Positions 25,861 through 34,376 of a stretch of 64,000 nt of DNA are shown in pieces (position 1 is the first letter of the stretch; the number at the start of each line of letters is the position of its first letter). Position numbers and translations under genes: made by a program. The stretch is from Aureimonas sp. AU22. GTDB lineage: Bacteria; Pseudomonadota; Alphaproteobacteria; Rhizobiales; Rhizobiaceae. The stretch is taken from the NCBI RefSeq assembly GCF_001463745.1, contig NZ_BBWJ01000032.1:62001-126000 (forward strand), written 5' to 3'. The notes under the pieces were generated by a model, which saw nothing but the letters and a program-made list of their open reading frames with translations, made no database searches and had not been told where the DNA came from.

Positions 25861-28251
25861 ATGAACGTGGCGCACTACTTCGACACGATGGATTACGGTC
25901 CGGCCCCGGAAGCCGATGGCCCGGCGCGCGAGTGGCTGTCGCGGCACTCGGACGGCTTCGGCCACTATATCGACGGCGCCTTCCGCCCGTCGGATGAGGG
26001 CGGCAGCTTCGAGACCTTCGAGCCGGCGACGGGCAAGTCGCTGGCACGGCTCGCCTCGGGAACGGTGGGGGATGTCGATGCGGCGGTCGCCGCCGCGCGT
26101 CGGGCGCAGGGGCCCTGGGCCAAGCTCGGCGGCCACGGCCGGGCCCGGCACCTCTACGCGCTGGCCCGCATGGTGCAGCGCCATGGCCGGCTGCTCGCCG
26201 TCCTGGAGGCGATCGACAACGGCAAGCCGATCCGCGAGACGCGTGATCTCGACGTGCCGCTCGTCGCCCGCCACTTCTACCACCATGCCGGCTGGGCGCA
26301 GCTGCAGGAGAGCGAGTTCGTCGGTTATTCGCCGCTCGGCGTCGTCGGCCAGATCATTCCCTGGAACTTCCCGCTCCTGATGCTCGCCTGGAAGATCGCC
26401 CCGGCGCTGGCGCTGGGCAACACGGTCGTCCTGAAGCCGGCCGAATACACGTCGCTGACGGCACTTCTGTTCGCCGAGCTCGCGAGCGAGGCGGGCTTGC
26501 CGGACGGGGTCCTGAACGTCGTGACCGGGGCCGGCGAGACGGGCGCGGCGATCGTCGAGCACGCCGGCATCGACAAGATCGCCTTCACCGGCTCCACCGA
26601 GGTCGGCCGGCAGATCCGCGAGAGGACGGCGGGCTCGGGCAAGCGCCTGACGCTGGAGCTCGGTGGCAAGTCGCCCTTCATCGTCTTCGAGGATGCCGAT
26701 CTCGACGCCGCCGTCGAAGGCGTGGTGGATGCCATCTGGTTCAACCAGGGCCAGGTCTGCTGCGCCGGCTCGCGGCTCCTCCTGCAGGAGGGCATCGCGC
26801 CCGAGTTCGTGCGTCGCCTGAAGCGGCGCATGGAGGTGATGCGCGTCGGCTCGCCGCTCGACAAGGCGGTGGACATGGGCGCGATCGTCGATCCCGTGCA
26901 ACTGGCCCGCATCGAGGAACTCGTCGCGGCCGGCGTCCGGGAAGGCGCGGTGCTTCATCAGGCGCCGGTCGCGATGCCGGAAGGCGGAGGGTCCTTCTAT
27001 CCGCCGACGCTGCTTACCGAGGTGCATCCCTCGTCGATCGTGGCGCGCGAGGAGATCTTCGGGCCGGTCGCGGTGGCGATGACCTTCCGCACGCCCGACG
27101 AGGCGGTGATGCTCGCCAACAACTCGCGCTACGGCCTTGCCGCCAGCATCTGGAGCGAGACGGTGGGCCTTGCCCTCGACATCGCGCCGAAGCTGCAGGC
27201 GGGCGTCGTCTGGATCAACGCCACCAACCTCTTCGATGCCGGCGTCGGCTTCGGCGGGTATCGCGAGAGCGGGTTCGGCCGAGAGGGCGGCCGCGAAGGC
27301 GCGCTCGAGTATCTGAAAGCCAATGCTTGGGGCCGGCGCCGCCCGCGCGAGGCGGTCTCCGCATCCGATTTCCCGCAGGCGGGACCGCGCGGCTTCGAGC
27401 CGCGCGCGATCGACCGCACCGCCAAACTCTTCGTCGGCGGCAAGCAGGCGCGCCCCGACGGCAACGGCTCGCGGGTGATCCGCTCGGCCACGGGCGCGGT
27501 GATCGGCGAGGTCGGCGAGAGCAACCGCAAGGATCTGCGCAACGCCGTCGCAGCGGCGCGCGCCGCCGAGGGGTGGTCGCGGGCCTCGACGCACAACAGG
27601 GCGCAGATCCTCTATTATCTCGCCGAGAACCTCTCGGCCCGCGCCGAAGAGTTCGCCGCGCGCATTGCTCTGGCGACCGGCGTCGAAAGCGCGAAGGCAT
27701 CAGTGGAAGTCGACATGGCGGTGTCGCGCCTCTTCACCTACGGCGCCTTCGCGGACAAGTTCGATGGCGCGGTGCATTCGCCGCCCCTTCGCGGCGTCGC
27801 GCTGGCCATGCACGAGCCGATCGGCACGGTCGGGGTCGTCTGCCCCGACGAGGCGCCGCTGCTGGCCTTCGTCAGCCTCGTCGCGCCCCTGATCGCGACC
27901 GGCAACCGTGTCGTCGCCGTGCCGAGCGAGCGCCATCCGCTCAGCGTCACCGATCTCTATCAGGTCTTCGAAACCTCGGATCTGCCGGCCGGCGTCGTCA
28001 ACATCGTGACCGGCAGCCGGGAGGCTCTGGCCAAGGATCTCGCCGCCCACGACGATCTCGACGCGCTTTGGGTCTTCGGCTCCAAGACGGCGTCGCGCGA
28101 GGCGGAGCGCCTGTCGGCCGGCAACCTCAAGCGCACGCTCGTCGACAACGGCCTCGCGCTGGACTGGGCCGATCCCGCCGCGGCCGAGGGGCGCATCTTC
28201 CTGAACCATGCGGTGCAGGTGAAGAATATCTGGATCCCCTACGGAGACTGA
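25861..28251 (+). CDS. ALDH16-type aldehyde dehydrogenase with C-terminal pseudo-ALDH domain
   Basis: A 796-residue protein. Residues 30-500 are a complete ALDH: IIPWNFPLLMLAWKIAPAL, FTGSTEVGR, catalytic Glu266 (LELGGKSPF), nucleophile Cys300 (NQGQVCCAGSRL) and EEIFGPVAVAM. Residues about 505-796 are a second, shorter ALDH-like domain (VVCPDEAPLLAFVSLVAPL, VVNIVTGSREALAKDL) with no GQxC cysteine and no catalytic Glu motif. This matches the bacterial ALDH16 architecture, where the extra domain is structural and lies across the oligomer interface. Coupled to deoC by a 2-bp gap, it probably converts acetaldehyde to acetate. A frame error between two genes is unlikely because the reading frame is continuous. 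Confidence 0.88.
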   Translation: MNVAHYFDTMDYGPAPEADGPAREWLSRHSDGFGHYIDGAFRPSDEGGSFETFEPATGKSLARLASGTVGDVDAAVAAARRAQGPWAKLGGHGRARHLYALARMVQRHGRLLAVLEAIDNGKPIRETRDLDVPLVARHFYHHAGWAQLQESEFVGYSPLGVVGQIIPWNFPLLMLAWKIAPALALGNTVVLKPAEYTSLTALLFAELASEAGLPDGVLNVVTGAGETGAAIVEHAGIDKIAFTGSTEVGRQIRERTAGSGKRLTLELGGKSPFIVFEDADLDAAVEGVVDAIWFNQGQVCCAGSRLLLQEGIAPEFVRRLKRRMEVMRVGSPLDKAVDMGAIVDPVQLARIEELVAAGVREGAVLHQAPVAMPEGGGSFYPPTLLTEVHPSSIVAREEIFGPVAVAMTFRTPDEAVMLANNSRYGLAASIWSETVGLALDIAPKLQAGVVWINATNLFDAGVGFGGYRESGFGREGGREGALEYLKANAWGRRRPREAVSASDFPQAGPRGFEPRAIDRTAKLFVGGKQARPDGNGSRVIRSATGAVIGEVGESNRKDLRNAVAAARAAEGWSRASTHNRAQILYYLAENLSARAEEFAARIALATGVESAKASVEVDMAVSRLFTYGAFADKFDGAVHSPPLRGVALAMHEPIGTVGVVCPDEAPLLAFVSLVAPLIATGNRVVAVPSERHPLSVTDLYQVFETSDLPAGVVNIVTGSREALAKDLAAHDDLDALWVFGSKTASREAERLSAGNLKRTLVDNGLALDWADPAAAEGRIFLNHAVQVKNIWIPYGD

Positions 28252-28399
28252 TCCTCGATGAAATCCGTCGGGATCTCCCCTGGACGCGGGATGGAGTCGA
28301 ACGCGTCCAGGCAGATCGCTTCGCAATTCGGTGCGGCATCGAAAGAGATGGTCAGTTCCGGCCTATGGCGGATCGGATAGCGATGATCCGGTCGTGTTC

Positions 28400-29000
28400 G
28401 GTGTCGTTGAGCGCCATGCCTTCGGCCTGATCCTGATGCCAACCATGGGATAGCGCTGACGCAGTTCGACGGCGTCTCGGGGTTGACGCAGGTCCCACGG
28501 CTTGGCGTCGTGGAAGGGGCTTTCGACTGCAGACTTGCGGCTTGGACAGCATGCGTGGTCGTGCCGCCGCCTCGACGAACCGGTCCCTCGTGCTTCTTCG
28601 CAGTCCATGGAAATGGACCGGACCATCCAAAACCGCGATCGAGCGGCGATAGGAACGACATTGTCGGAGGTCTGGACCGACGCCGCGCCAACGACGGCCG
28701 TGCGCAATCGACCGTCGGTATAGACCGGCACATGGCATGTGCGGCCGACGATCCGCTTGGCACCGTTGCGACCGCGTGGCCCGCCGCTCTTGACGGTCCG
28801 GGCCGTCCGTCTGTCCATGCCCCACCGCGATGGGCGAAGCTTGGCGGCTGAATCGCTCCAGATCGGCCGGGATCGACCTGATGGCCAAGACCTTCGAGCA
28901 GGCTCGTTACGGAAGCGGCGGAACCAGTCCCAGACCCTGCTGCGCGCCAGAAAGCGTTGGGGTGGCGTACACTGGCGGCCACACGCCGAAATCCCGGGGC
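28400..29000 (-). pseudogene. Degenerate IS5-family DDE transposase remnant
   Basis: Minus-strand frames contain pieces of an IS5/IS427-type transposase separated by frameshifts. SRVWDWFRRFRNE (about 28903-28941) resembles the FxxWxxxGVWDRxFxxL helix region, and VKSGGPRGRNGAKRIVGRTC (about 28735-28785) with TDGRLRTAVVGAASVQTSDN resembles the GPRGYDAGKKIKGRKRH...TDxxGxLLxxxVxxADxQDRD catalytic core. No intact frame or clear terminal repeats were found, so it is an old insertion. Confidence 0.5.
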
Positions 29001-29138
29001 ATCGAATACCTTCACGGGATCTGCCGAACGCCAGCCGCTCAACTCTTTCGGGTTGGCTGCCCATGATGGGTGTTGCTCTGGCCTGTGCTCGAACAGGCGA
29101 CCAAGCCCAACTGCCGACGATTTTGCAACGCAACATAA

Positions 29139-29152
29139 TTGAAGATATTCAA
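29139..29152. promoter_or_regulatory. Distal LacI-family operator candidate
   Basis: TTGAAGATATTCAA, an inverted repeat with TTGAA/TTCAA arms and 4-bp centre (6-bp arms if flanking A and T are counted). It has the same arms and length as the site at 29234, with centres 95 bp apart, close to nine helical turns. Confidence 0.5.
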
Positions 29153-29233
29153 TAAAACGGCGCGAGATTGAGCAGTTATTTCCTGATTTTGGGGAAAATA
29201 TCCGCTTGCACGCAGCAAAATCGTATGTTCATC

Positions 29234-29247
29234 TTGAAGCGCTTCAA
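29234..29247. promoter_or_regulatory. Proximal LacI-family operator: perfect 14-bp palindrome
   Basis: TTGAAGCGCTTCAA is fully palindromic with the central GCGC/CG step typical of LacI/GalR operators. It ends 38 bp before the ATG of the gene that itself encodes a LacI DNA-binding domain, strongly suggesting autoregulation. Confidence 0.68.
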
Positions 29248-29285
29248 TCGAGAAGATTGAAGGCTCCTGGCATTTGGGTGGAAAG

Positions 29286-30476
29286 ATGGATCGGCGCAGA
29301 CCCACGATTGCCGATGTCGCCAGGACGGCTCGCGTGTCCGTCGGGACGGTCTCGAACTACCTCAACGGCACGGCGAACGTTCGCCCGGAGACCAAGTCGC
29401 GTATCGATCAGGCTGTCCAGGATCTAGCCTACCGCAGAAGCACGTTCGCCCGCGCCCTTTCCCTGGGCGGTGTTCTTCGGGTGAGCGAGCATCGTTCGAC
29501 GATGCCGCGCCTCGTCGTCGTCGGGTACATCAGCGTGGACTACATGTGCCGCGTTGACGTTCTGCCGCACCGCGATGACCGGGTGACCGCTCAGCGTATC
29601 GAGAAGGCTTTGGGCGGGCCGGCGGCGAACCTGGCGGTTGCCGCGGCCGGTATCGGCTCGAACGGAACGTTCGGAATGGACGTCGAGCTTGCGACGGCTC
29701 TCGGCGACGATCCCGATAGCGACTGGGCCTTGGGCGAACTGGCGCGCAAGGGCGTACATGCCTTCCCGATCCGCCGTCCCGTCAACAATCGTCTGTCGCG
29801 CTGCATCGTTTTCATCGAACCGAACGGCAGCCGAACCATCGTGAACGAGCCTTTCGAACTCTCGGACGTGGATCTGGCGGACCATGTCCGGCTCGCTCCC
29901 GAAGAGCGGCCGCGTTGCCTTCATATCGAAGGCTACCACTACGAACGGATGCACGAATCCATCGAGCGCTTTCGACAGGCGGGATGGAAGATCACCCTGC
30001 ATTCCGCCGGACTGCCTGCGAGTGCCAGAACGCCCGAAGGGTTCATGGATATCGTCGCCCGATGCGACGTGACCTTTGCCGGGCATGCCTTGATCCGCGA
30101 GATCTTCGACTTTCGCATGTCCGACGAGGAGCTGCCGCACGCAGTCGCGGATCGGCTTTCGAAGATGAAAGCGCGTGGGCACTTCGTCTTGACGCTCGGC
30201 CCGTCCGGTGCCGTCGTGTTTCCGGCAGAAGGGAGCGCTCCGGTCCGTGCGGCCGCGCTGCCGGTTCGCGTCATCGACGCCACGGGGGCGGGCGACAGCT
30301 TTGCCGGCGTCTTCCTCGCCTACTGGCTCAACGGCGCCAGCCTGGAGGCCGCCGCTCGCTTTGCCGCCGCGGCGGGCAGTCTGACGACGACCGCGGAAGG
30401 CGCTCAGGGCGCCGTGGCCTCGCACGAGGATCTCCTGGCCAGCCTTGCCGACAGGCCGCTTCGACGCGCGTCCTGA
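29286..30476 (+). CDS. Fusion of LacI DNA-binding domain to PfkB-family sugar kinase
   Basis: A 396-residue single reading frame. Residues 7-57 are a LacI HTH and hinge-helix region (IADVARTARVSVGTVSNYLN, then RPETKSRIDQAVQDLAYR). The usual periplasmic-binding-like effector domain is absent. After a linker (58-74), residues 75-390 are a ribokinase-fold PfkB kinase: VVVGYISVDYMCRVDVLP, signature 1 KALGGPAANLAVAAAGIG, and signature 2 VIDATGAGDSFAGVFL with catalytic base Asp337. The protein could phosphorylate the imported sugar and read its level at the operators at 29139 and 29234. ATG 29286 is chosen over a TTG at 29274. It heads the operon to 37325; an ABC ATPase starts 32 bp downstream. Whether the kinase is still catalytic is inference. 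Confidence 0.9.
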   Translation: MDRRRPTIADVARTARVSVGTVSNYLNGTANVRPETKSRIDQAVQDLAYRRSTFARALSLGGVLRVSEHRSTMPRLVVVGYISVDYMCRVDVLPHRDDRVTAQRIEKALGGPAANLAVAAAGIGSNGTFGMDVELATALGDDPDSDWALGELARKGVHAFPIRRPVNNRLSRCIVFIEPNGSRTIVNEPFELSDVDLADHVRLAPEERPRCLHIEGYHYERMHESIERFRQAGWKITLHSAGLPASARTPEGFMDIVARCDVTFAGHALIREIFDFRMSDEELPHAVADRLSKMKARGHFVLTLGPSGAVVFPAEGSAPVRAAALPVRVIDATGAGDSFAGVFLAYWLNGASLEAAARFAAAAGSLTTTAEGAQGAVASHEDLLASLADRPLRRAS

Positions 30477-30508
30477 GCAACTGCCGAAGACGACACAAGG
30501 ATCGAGCA

Positions 30509-31261
30509 ATGGTTTTCAGAATGTCCGGCATCGTCAAGCGCTTCGGCGGATTGACCGCCCTCGACCATGTGGACTTCGCCGTAGCGGGCGGCGAGGTGAT
30601 GGCGCTCGTCGGCGACAACGGTGCCGGCAAGTCGACCCTCATCAAGACCATGTCGGGAGCCCATGCGCCGGACGAAGGTACGATCGAGATGGAAGGGCGG
30701 CAAGTCCGCTTCCGGTCGCCCCAGGAGGCCTGGGAAAGCGGGATCGCTACCATCTACCAGGAACTGGCGCTGGCGGGAAAGATGACGGTGGCCGACAACA
30801 TCTTCCTCGGCCGAGAGATCAAGCGACCTGTCCTCGGCATTCCGTTTCTCGATCGCGCCGCCATGCGCAAGCGGACGAGCGAACTTCTGCATCAGCTGGA
30901 CGTCCACGTTCCCAGCATCGACTCCTGGGTGGAGTCGATGTCCGGAGGGCAGCGTCAGGGGGTCGCCATCGCGCGTGCTCTCAACATGGACGCCCGGCTG
31001 ATCATCATGGACGAACCCACGGCCGCGCTTGCCGTCGCCGAGGTCCGCAAGGTGCTCGACTTCATCAAGCGCCTGCGGGAGCAGAAGAAGTCGGTGGTGC
31101 TCATCTCCCACAACATTCAGGACGTGTTCGAGGTCTCGGATCGGATCTCGGTGATGCGTCACGGGCGCTGCATCGCCGTGCGCGAAACCAGGCAGACCAC
31201 GCCGCAGGAAATCATTGGCCTCATCACCGGGGCGCATGAGGTGCGGGCCGTCGCGTCCTGA
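30509..31261 (+). CDS. Sugar ABC transporter ATP-binding protein, single NBD (FrcA-like)
   Basis: A 250-residue ATPase with Walker A GDNGAGKSTLIK, Q-loop YQELALAGKMTV, signature MSGGQRQGVAIARAL, Walker B RLIIMDEPTAAL and switch His in VVLISHNIQDVFEV. CUT2 importers normally use a 500-residue tandem ATPase; this half-length form resembles FrcA of rhizobial fructose importers, which dimerises. ATG 30509 has AAGGA upstream; the long open frame before it shadows the fusion gene. It partners the binding protein at 31324 and the permeases at 32419 and 33396. Confidence 0.92.
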   Translation: MVFRMSGIVKRFGGLTALDHVDFAVAGGEVMALVGDNGAGKSTLIKTMSGAHAPDEGTIEMEGRQVRFRSPQEAWESGIATIYQELALAGKMTVADNIFLGREIKRPVLGIPFLDRAAMRKRTSELLHQLDVHVPSIDSWVESMSGGQRQGVAIARALNMDARLIIMDEPTAALAVAEVRKVLDFIKRLREQKKSVVLISHNIQDVFEVSDRISVMRHGRCIAVRETRQTTPQEIIGLITGAHEVRAVAS

Positions 31262-31323
31262 GGACCAGAAGGGCGGTTGGCCCTGCGTTAGCCAGTTCAA
31301 CAACGAGAGCAGAGGTAGCAGTC

Positions 31324-32310
31324 ATGAAATCCGCATTCACGACGTTCACGATGGGTCTGCTTGCTGCAGCCGCATTCGCCACGGGCGCGCTGGCGCAGGA
31401 AAAGACCCGTGTCGCCTTCGTGCCTCAAATCCAGGGCATTCCTTACTACGTGGCCATGGAGCAGGGCGCCGCGAAGGCCGCCGCTGCGTTCGACGTGGAT
31501 TACACGCAGCAAGGCCCGACCAGCACGAATTCCGCCGACCAGCTGCGCATCTTCGAAAGCTTCGTCAACCAGGGCGTCGACGTCATCGGTGTGTCGCCGG
31601 TGGATGTGGAGACCCTGAAGCCCGCCATCGCCAAAGCGCGGGCCGCAGGCGTCCATGTGATCACATCGGATGCCGATGCCGCTGGAAGCGAGCGCGAGTT
31701 CTATGTCGCTCAGGCGCTCGACCGCGATCTCGGCTACACCATCCTCGATGAAATGGTGAAGCGCACCAGCCCGAACGCGAAGATCGCGATCATTTCCGAT
31801 GCGCCGACCATCGCCAGCCTCAACGCCTGGATCGCGGCGATCCGCGAGCGCGCCGAAACCCAGTATCCCGAACTCGAGATCGTGTCCGTCGACCACACGG
31901 ACGGCACCGCCGCGCGCGCATTCCAGTTTGCCACGGATGCGATGACCCGAAACCCCGATCTTGGCGGCATCATCGGCATCGCTTCCACGACGTGCCCGGG
32001 GATCGGCCAGGCCGTGGAAGCTGCGGGACGTCAGGGCCAGATCGTCACGACCGGATTCTGCTCGCCCAATACCGTGAAGGATTATGTCCTCAGCGATGCC
32101 ATGACGTATTCCGTGCTGTGGAACCCGGCCGATCTCGGCTACCTCACGGTCTGGGCCGGCAAGCAGGTGGCCGATGGAAAGCCGTTCGAGGCCGAGCCGT
32201 CGGTCGAAGGGCTCGATGCCAAAGTGCGTTGGATGCCGGACGAGAAGACCCTGCTCCTCGGTGCCCCGGCGGTGTTCACCAAGGAGAACATCGAGCAGTT
32301 CGACTTCTGA
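31324..32310 (+). CDS. Sugar ABC transporter substrate-binding protein (Peripla_BP_4)
   Basis: A 328-residue secreted protein. The signal peptide covers residues 1-24, ending GALA-QE. The mature part has VAFVPQIQGIPYYVAMEQGA, VDVIGVSPVDVETLKPAIAK, HVITSDADAAGSEREFYV and IIGIASTTCPGIGQAVEAAG, the pattern of AI-2/rhamnose-type CUT2 binding proteins. Mid-operon after the FrcA-like ATPase. A strong 14-bp-stem hairpin follows at 32317. The ligand is unknown; the downstream kinase and isomerase genes suggest a modified ketose or amino sugar. Confidence 0.9.
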   Translation: MKSAFTTFTMGLLAAAAFATGALAQEKTRVAFVPQIQGIPYYVAMEQGAAKAAAAFDVDYTQQGPTSTNSADQLRIFESFVNQGVDVIGVSPVDVETLKPAIAKARAAGVHVITSDADAAGSEREFYVAQALDRDLGYTILDEMVKRTSPNAKIAIISDAPTIASLNAWIAAIRERAETQYPELEIVSVDHTDGTAARAFQFATDAMTRNPDLGGIIGIASTTCPGIGQAVEAAGRQGQIVTTGFCSPNTVKDYVLSDAMTYSVLWNPADLGYLTVWAGKQVADGKPFEAEPSVEGLDAKVRWMPDEKTLLLGAPAVFTKENIEQFDF

Positions 32311-32316
32311 GCCGAC

Positions 32317-32349
32317 GAGCCGGGTGTTCCGTCCTGGGACGCCCGGCTC
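32317..32349 (+). terminator. Long intercistronic hairpin after the binding-protein gene
   Basis: Arms 32317-32330 and 32336-32349 pair over 14 positions (two G-U pairs) around a 5-base loop GTCCT. No T-run follows, so it more likely stabilises the upstream message or attenuates than terminates. Confidence 0.55.
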
Positions 32350-32418
32350 ATGGTCGCAGGTCTGCGCATCCGTGACCGTTCCCGCAGCGTCGGTCACGAC
32401 AAAACTTCGAGGCTATTC

Positions 32419-33399
32419 ATGACATCTGTGGCGGATCCGCGCCCAACCCTGCGTCTGGTATCGCCGACGGCTTCCCGTGAGATGGCGCTTCTGGTTGCGA
32501 TCCTGGTCGTCGGCGCCGTCTTCACGATCGCCTCGCCGTACTTTCTGACCGTGAACAACCTTGTCCAGACGTTGCGCGCGGGGCTCGAGCTGTCGATCGT
32601 CGCAGCGGGAATGACCCTCGTCATCATCATGGGCGGGATCGACGTCAGCGTCGGCGGCATCCTGGCGGTGTCCGCCATCGTGATCGGCAAGTCCTATCAG
32701 GCTGGGCTGCCGGCCTACCTCGTCGCGCCGCTCGGGCTTTTCGCAGGCACGACCTTGGGTGCCTTCAACGGCTTGATCATCACCAAGCTCAAGGTGCCGG
32801 CGATCATTGCGACGCTCGGCAGCATGTACGTCTTTTCCGCCATCATGTTCCTTGTGATCGGCGGTGCCTGGATCTCGGGACTGCCGGGCACGCTGTCGCC
32901 TCTGGTCAACGGATGGATCGGCTTCGTTCCTGCCTCCGCGATCGTGATCGCTGCCGTCTATCTCGCGGCCTGGATCGTCCTGCGCAAGATCCCGTTCGGC
33001 AACCACGTCTATGCGATCGGTTGCAGCGAACAGTCCGCGCGGCTCGTCGGTATCAACGTCGATCGCACCCGGATCCTGACCTACGCCTTCCTCGGCTTCC
33101 TGGCGGGTCTTGCGGCGCTTCTCTATGTGGCCCGGCTTCGCAACGTGGAGATCAACATCGGAACCACGATCGCTCTGGAGGCCATCGCCGCGACCATCCT
33201 GGGCGGGACCAATATCCGCGGCGGCGTCGGCAGCCTGCTTGGCACACTTCTGGGCGTTGCCTTCATTCGCATCATGCAGAACGGTCTCGTTCTCACCGGC
33301 ATCTCCTCGCTGTGGGAAACCGTGATCATCGGCTCGCTGCTCGTGGTCGTCCTCACCGCCGACGCACTCCGCAACCGCAACAATCCGAGGGCGCAATGA
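32419..33399 (+). CDS. Sugar ABC transporter permease 1
   Basis: A 326-residue CUT2 permease with about 8-10 hydrophobic segments. It has GMTLVIIMGGIDVSVGGILA, the coupling loop AIGCSEQSARLVGINVDR and TILGGTNIRGGVGSLLG. The ATG at 32419 is chosen; the frame opens at 32350, but that extension is charged and covers the hairpin region. The stop overlaps the next permease start (33396-33399), so the two probably form a heterodimeric pore. Confidence 0.91.
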   Translation: MTSVADPRPTLRLVSPTASREMALLVAILVVGAVFTIASPYFLTVNNLVQTLRAGLELSIVAAGMTLVIIMGGIDVSVGGILAVSAIVIGKSYQAGLPAYLVAPLGLFAGTTLGAFNGLIITKLKVPAIIATLGSMYVFSAIMFLVIGGAWISGLPGTLSPLVNGWIGFVPASAIVIAAVYLAAWIVLRKIPFGNHVYAIGCSEQSARLVGINVDRTRILTYAFLGFLAGLAALLYVARLRNVEINIGTTIALEAIAATILGGTNIRGGVGSLLGTLLGVAFIRIMQNGLVLTGISSLWETVIIGSLLVVVLTADALRNRNNPRAQ

Positions 33400-34376
33400 C
33401 CGCTCGCAATTTCGGCCTTCGCGCATCCGACCCCCTCAAGGCTCGGCTGCTTCTTCTGGTGGCTCTCCTGATCGTGTCGATCGGGGTGATGAGCGTCCTG
33501 TCGCCCTACTTCCTGCAGGCGAGTACCGTACCGTATCTGCTGCAGTATGTGCCGATCCTGGGTCTGCTCGGGCTTGGTCAGACACTGGTGATTCTGGCCG
33601 GCGGGCCAGGGATCGATCTGTCCGTCGGCTCGATCGTGTCTCTGGTCAGCGTCGCTGTCGGCGCGTTGTTCTCGATCGGCGTCGATATCTGGCCGGCCTG
33701 CGCGATCGGACTGGCGTTTGGCGCGGTTCTTGGTCTCGTCAACGGATTGTTGGTCAACGTCCTGCGCATCCCCTCGTTGATGGCGACCCTGGCGACCATG
33801 TTCGCCTTCGGCGGGCTTGCGCTGGCCACCACGGCCGGTCGTCCGATCGGAGGCTTCCCCGCCGAGTTCGCATGGCTCGGGCAGGGCCGCACGCTTGGGC
33901 TGCCCAACGCCTTTCTGTTCGTGCTCCTTCCCGTTGCGGCGATACTGCACGTCATGCTGACGCGCACAACGATTGGACGCCATATCATCGCGGCCGGGAA
34001 CGACGATCGAGCAGCCCATCTGTCCGGGCTGAACGTGGTGCGGATACGCGTCGGACTGTATGTGCTGTCCGGTTTCCTTTCGGCGCTGGGTAGCATCATC
34101 GCGCTTTCATGGTTTCTGGCTGCGCGTCCCGACGCGGGCAAGGGCATGGAGCTGCTGGCCGTGACCATCGCCGTTCTCGGCGGAACCCACATCTTCGGAG
34201 GCACCGGAGGCATCCCGGGAACGATCGTGGCGATCCTTGTCGTCACCACTCTCCAGATCGGTCTGCAACTGGCCAACATATCCGCCGCGTGGCAGCTGGG
34301 AGTGATTGGCCTGCTTCTGATCGCCTCGGTGTCGAGTGTGGCGGGCTTGCCGTTGCCCAAGCGCAGAAAGATCTGA
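33396..34376 (+). CDS. Sugar ABC transporter permease 2
   Basis: A 326-residue CUT2 permease, also multi-spanning. It has LVILAGGPGIDLSVGSIVSL, coupling loop AAGNDDRAAHLSGLNVVR and AVLGGTHIFGGTGGIPGT. It is coupled to permease 1 by a 4-bp ATGA overlap and ends directly before the PfkB kinase start (34377, no gap). Two permeases plus a half-size ATPase is a symmetrical alternative to the single permease and tandem ATPase of the 13237 importer. Confidence 0.91.
   Translation: MTARNFGLRASDPLKARLLLLVALLIVSIGVMSVLSPYFLQASTVPYLLQYVPILGLLGLGQTLVILAGGPGIDLSVGSIVSLVSVAVGALFSIGVDIWPACAIGLAFGAVLGLVNGLLVNVLRIPSLMATLATMFAFGGLALATTAGRPIGGFPAEFAWLGQGRTLGLPNAFLFVLLPVAAILHVMLTRTTIGRHIIAAGNDDRAAHLSGLNVVRIRVGLYVLSGFLSALGSIIALSWFLAARPDAGKGMELLAVTIAVLGGTHIFGGTGGIPGTIVAILVVTTLQIGLQLANISAAWQLGVIGLLLIASVSSVAGLPLPKRRKI

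Larger units (their letters stand above)
28252..29285. other. About 1 kb gap: decayed transposase plus LacI-type promoter region
   Basis: No intact gene. The left two-thirds hold minus-strand IS5-like transposase debris (separate entry). The right end, from about 29110, becomes AT-rich and carries two palindromic operators in front of the lacI-pfkB fusion gene. Confidence 0.6.

Noticed and set aside
28363-29136. 257-codon minus-strand frame as an intact gene
   Set aside because: Transposase-like pieces lie in more than one frame and the frame lacks the catalytic DDE set, so it is treated as a remnant.
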